Source: Spirochaetales bacterium UBA4629 (GTDB lineage Bacteria; Spirochaetota; Spirochaetia; Sphaerochaetales; Sphaerochaetaceae). Taken from it: a stretch of 8,019 nt of DNA. Below, one piece after another: positions 6,026 through 8,019 of the stretch. Where the stretch lies: the NCBI GenBank assembly GCA_002406055.1, contig DHMZ01000074.1, positions 1,054-9,072 on the forward strand, read 5' to 3'. The stretch's first letter is position 1. Every line of letters starts with the position of its first letter. The translations under genes were made by a program, and so were the position numbers. A model generated the notes under the pieces. The model had not been told where the DNA came from and ran no database searches. It was given only the letters and a program-made list of their open reading frames with translations.

Positions 6026-7045
6026 ATGAAAAGAGCTAGTCTTCCTGTAACGAAAATAGCAAAAGAAATAAATGTATCTCCAGCAACAGTATCTAGAGTT
6101 TTGAATCACCCTGAACTTGTTAAGAAAGAAACAAGCGAAAAGATAAAGAAAAAGATTATAGATGCTGGTTATGATTTTGATTCGATTCTTAGTAGTCAAG
6201 TCGAAAATAATAAACGAATAATTATTCTCTCTCTTCCATCGATAGAGAATCCTTTTTATGACAATGTTGTTAAAGGAATAAAGACAAGTATTAATTCCCA
6301 TAACTATGAGGTTCTTTTATTTATTGGAAATATTACAAAAAATAACCTCTCGCACTTTTTAGATGTAGTAAAAATGTCTAATGCTAGAGGAGTAATATCG
6401 CTTTCACGAAAGCTTCAAACAGATATTGCAAATGAGATAAATAAAGAGTTTCCATTTGTTCAATGTACTGAATACAACAAGGAGTCTGATGGCGTATATG
6501 TAAGCATAAATGACTATGCGGCAGCAAAGACAGCAACAGAGTATATAATTGGCATGAACTATAAACGTATTGCTTTTATCAATGGTCCTCTATCTTTCAA
6601 CTATGCTCAAGAAAGGTTAAGAGGATTTGAAAAGGCTATTGAGGAAAGAGGGCTTGTTGTTCCTAAGAATTGGAAGATATCGCTTCCTGAAATATCATAT
6701 AGCTTAGGCTATTCTGCTGCATCTCAACTTCTTGGAACAGAAGACAGGCCAGATGCTATATTTTGTGCGGCTGATGTCTTAGCTATTTCTGTTCTTAAGG
6801 TTGCTAAAAGATATAACATTAGAGTTCCTGAAGATTTAGGAGTTGTAGGTTTTGATAACATTGAAGTTGCTTCAATTACAAACCCTGGTATTACCACTAT
6901 AAATCAACCAAGCTATCAACTTGGTTTTACTGCAGGGGAGACGATATTTGAAAAGATTAATGATCCATTATCTAAACCTAGATCTATTCTTTTAGACACG
7001 GAGTTAATTGCACGGGATTCAATTGTTCCTTTTTCAAAAAAGTAG
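6026..7045 (+). CDS. LacI-family transcriptional regulator, probable repressor of the divergent sugar operon
   Basis: This 339-aa protein has the normal LacI/GalR length. The N-terminal helix-turn-helix is clear (about 7-27), with recognition helix SPATVSRVLN (18-27) and the following HPELVKKETSEKI segment. The C-terminal effector domain (about 63-339) has the periplasmic-binding-protein fold: NPFYDNVVKGI (75-85), IAFINGPLS (182-190), RLRGFEKAI (197-205), PDAIFCAADVLAI (242-254), GVVGFDNIEVASITNPGITTI (272-292). The effector is presumably the transported sugar or a catabolite of it. The hinge helix is odd: after GYDFD the usual A-x-x-L reads L-S-S-Q (55-58), so the Leu that normally wedges into the operator centre is missing. 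No Shine-Dalgarno precedes the ATG; there is no G at all between 5994 and 6027. All seven Gln codons are CAA. Repression of the operon and of itself is inferred from divergent position and the two inverted repeats. Confidence 0.93.
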   Translation: MKRASLPVTKIAKEINVSPATVSRVLNHPELVKKETSEKIKKKIIDAGYDFDSILSSQVENNKRIIILSLPSIENPFYDNVVKGIKTSINSHNYEVLLFIGNITKNNLSHFLDVVKMSNARGVISLSRKLQTDIANEINKEFPFVQCTEYNKESDGVYVSINDYAAAKTATEYIIGMNYKRIAFINGPLSFNYAQERLRGFEKAIEERGLVVPKNWKISLPEISYSLGYSAASQLLGTEDRPDAIFCAADVLAISVLKVAKRYNIRVPEDLGVVGFDNIEVASITNPGITTINQPSYQLGFTAGETIFEKINDPLSKPRSILLDTELIARDSIVPFSKK

Positions 7046-8015
7046 ATTTTTCTATAACACTTAATTTAATAATTCCTATTTTGCCTCTAGTATTCATGTA
7101 AATAGTGAATACATAGCAATAATCTTTATATATAACTGCTGTATTATGAGTTGTAGTAAAAATCTCAATCTTCTTTTCCCTCATTTTTTTTATAACGTAA
7201 TCAAAATAGTAATAGGCATTTGCTTTTCCAATATAAGAAGTTCCATCATCATTAAATATTGCATCATTGGCTAAACTTGCAAAAAGAATAGAGTAATCAG
7301 ATGTTTTTCCTCTAATTATGTTATCTAAAAGCTGTCGTAACTCTAGCTCTGTTTTAGTTTTTATTGTACTTAGCTTTCCAGGAGAAAGGCCAAAACTTAA
7401 GATATTACTTCTTTTTATTATTTCTTCTTCGAAGATATTGTCTTCATAGCAAAAACTAATGCTAGAGATAAGATGATCGCCTGATAACTCCAAAAAAGCA
7501 TAACCCATTACTTTCTTGTCAGATATTCTTACAAGTTTAAGGCCAAGTTTTCCCTCTGTTAAAGAAGAGTTCTTTAATAAAACCTTTTTTACCTTAATTA
7601 GTTCTGTTGTGATTTTTGCATTTTGTTTTATTTGTTCATAAAAGACAGAGCGAAATCTAAGTAAGCTATCCCTTTTATTCCATGTTGTTTCCTTCCCAGC
7701 GACAATAACATCATCTTTTAATGTGTTTTCAAGTCTTTCAAAAGTTCCTTTTTCTAATGAATCTCCAAGTAATCTCAAAATGTGAGATTCATCAAATATT
7801 GCACCTTCTTGATACTCTCCAACAGCAACATCAATAGAGATAACAAAGGAACACATTACATAACACTCGTCTTCTAGCAATTTAGCATAAAGTATTTTAT
7901 CCATAAAGATTTGTGCAGGTGCCATATAAAAGGTCATATCGCCAAGAATTGTTTCCATTTCAAAAAAAGGAAGACCTGGATGTTGAACTTTCTTCCCTTT
8001 TATATTAGTTAGCAT
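6984..8015 (-). CDS. Protein with two NTF2/SnoaL-like halves, function unknown (5' end possibly outside the window)
   Basis: I do not recognise a named family for this 343-aa reading. Two segments have the helical opening and strand pattern of SnoaL/NTF2-like domains: about 76-195 (ILRLLGDSLEKGTFERLENTL, through DDVIVAG and a strand-rich end near GYAFLELSGDHLISSISF) and about 222-325 (LRQLLDNIIRGKTSDYSILFASL, through DDGTSYIGKANAYYYFDYV). Residues 1-70 are strand-rich and unassigned. No signal peptide or membrane helix is evident, so it is probably cytoplasmic. The domain calls are pattern-based and uncertain. The first ATG is at 8015, but the frame stays open to the window edge 4 nt away, so the true start and ribosome site may lie beyond it. 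It converges on the LacI-type gene and overlaps its last 62 bp, and no terminator is visible for either. Gln and Asn codons are mostly A/T-ending, like the regulator. Nothing links it functionally to the sugar operon. Confidence 0.7.
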   Translation of the reverse strand: MLTNIKGKKVQHPGLPFFEMETILGDMTFYMAPAQIFMDKILYAKLLEDECYVMCSFVISIDVAVGEYQEGAIFDESHILRLLGDSLEKGTFERLENTLKDDVIVAGKETTWNKRDSLLRFRSVFYEQIKQNAKITTELIKVKKVLLKNSSLTEGKLGLKLVRISDKKVMGYAFLELSGDHLISSISFCYEDNIFEEEIIKRSNILSFGLSPGKLSTIKTKTELELRQLLDNIIRGKTSDYSILFASLANDAIFNDDGTSYIGKANAYYYFDYVIKKMREKKIEIFTTTHNTAVIYKDYCYVFTIYMNTRGKIGIIKLSVIEKSTFLKKEQLNPVQLTPCLKE

Positions 8016-8019
8016 ATAA

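Noticed and set aside
5918..6301. Open frame of 127 codons on the minus strand across the control region and the start of the regulator gene
   Set aside because: Antisense to the helix-turn-helix coding region, low-complexity (Ile/Asn/Phe/Tyr-rich) product, and it runs through operator candidate 2 and both sides of the regulator promoter.
7020..7060. Possible bidirectional terminator in the convergent overlap (A and T runs around 7030-7050)
   Set aside because: Only A/T runs with no GC stem, so it does not meet the pattern of an intrinsic terminator.

Overview
The window is AT-rich and tightly packed, with six protein genes, a short divergent control region and no RNA genes, mobile elements or CRISPR arrays that I can see. 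The most informative taxonomic hint is the leader of the binding protein (residues 1-21, ending SLFANG, followed by a Ser/Thr/Glu-rich start). That style is common in exported solute-binding proteins of Spirochaetota (Treponema and Sphaerochaeta relatives), so a host-associated, low-GC spirochaete is my best guess. This is inference from sequence style, not a database match.

Minus strand, 5868 down to 1: a complete-looking five-gene operon. A strong promoter (TTGTCA, 17 bp, TAGAAT) is followed by a palindromic operator candidate. Then come a xylose-isomerase-like TIM-barrel isomerase/epimerase, a Gfo/Idh/MocA-type NAD(P)-dependent dehydrogenase, a periplasmic sugar-binding protein, a double-domain ABC ATPase and an RbsC-type permease. 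The last three form a ribose/galactose-type (CUT2) ABC importer. A GC-rich hairpin with a T-run at 1-30 ends the operon. A second hairpin between the binding-protein and ATPase genes (2644-2673) looks like a partial terminator or 3' stabiliser that would raise binding-protein output above ATPase/permease output. The binding-protein gene also shows a distinct codon choice (all 19 Gln codons CAG), as expected for an abundant protein.

Plus strand, 6026-7045: a LacI-family regulator, transcribed divergently from the operon and probably its repressor. It has no Shine-Dalgarno sequence, and its best promoter places transcription start on or next to the ATG, so the mRNA may be leaderless. Two inverted repeats sharing TGAAAC...GTTTCA half-sites lie one at each promoter. 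Both are spaced, unlike the compact operators typical of LacI proteins, and the regulator's hinge helix is also unusual.

Minus strand, 8015 down to 6984: a protein with two apparent NTF2/SnoaL-like halves, convergent with and overlapping the regulator's 3' end by 62 bp. Its function is unknown and its 5' end may lie outside the window.

Together the operon reads as uptake of a monosaccharide, cyclitol or related polyol, followed by oxidation of a hydroxyl and isomerisation/epimerisation. There is no kinase, aldolase or glycosidase, so neither the substrate nor the rest of the pathway can be named from this window. I see no radically new system; the control region is the most interesting part.
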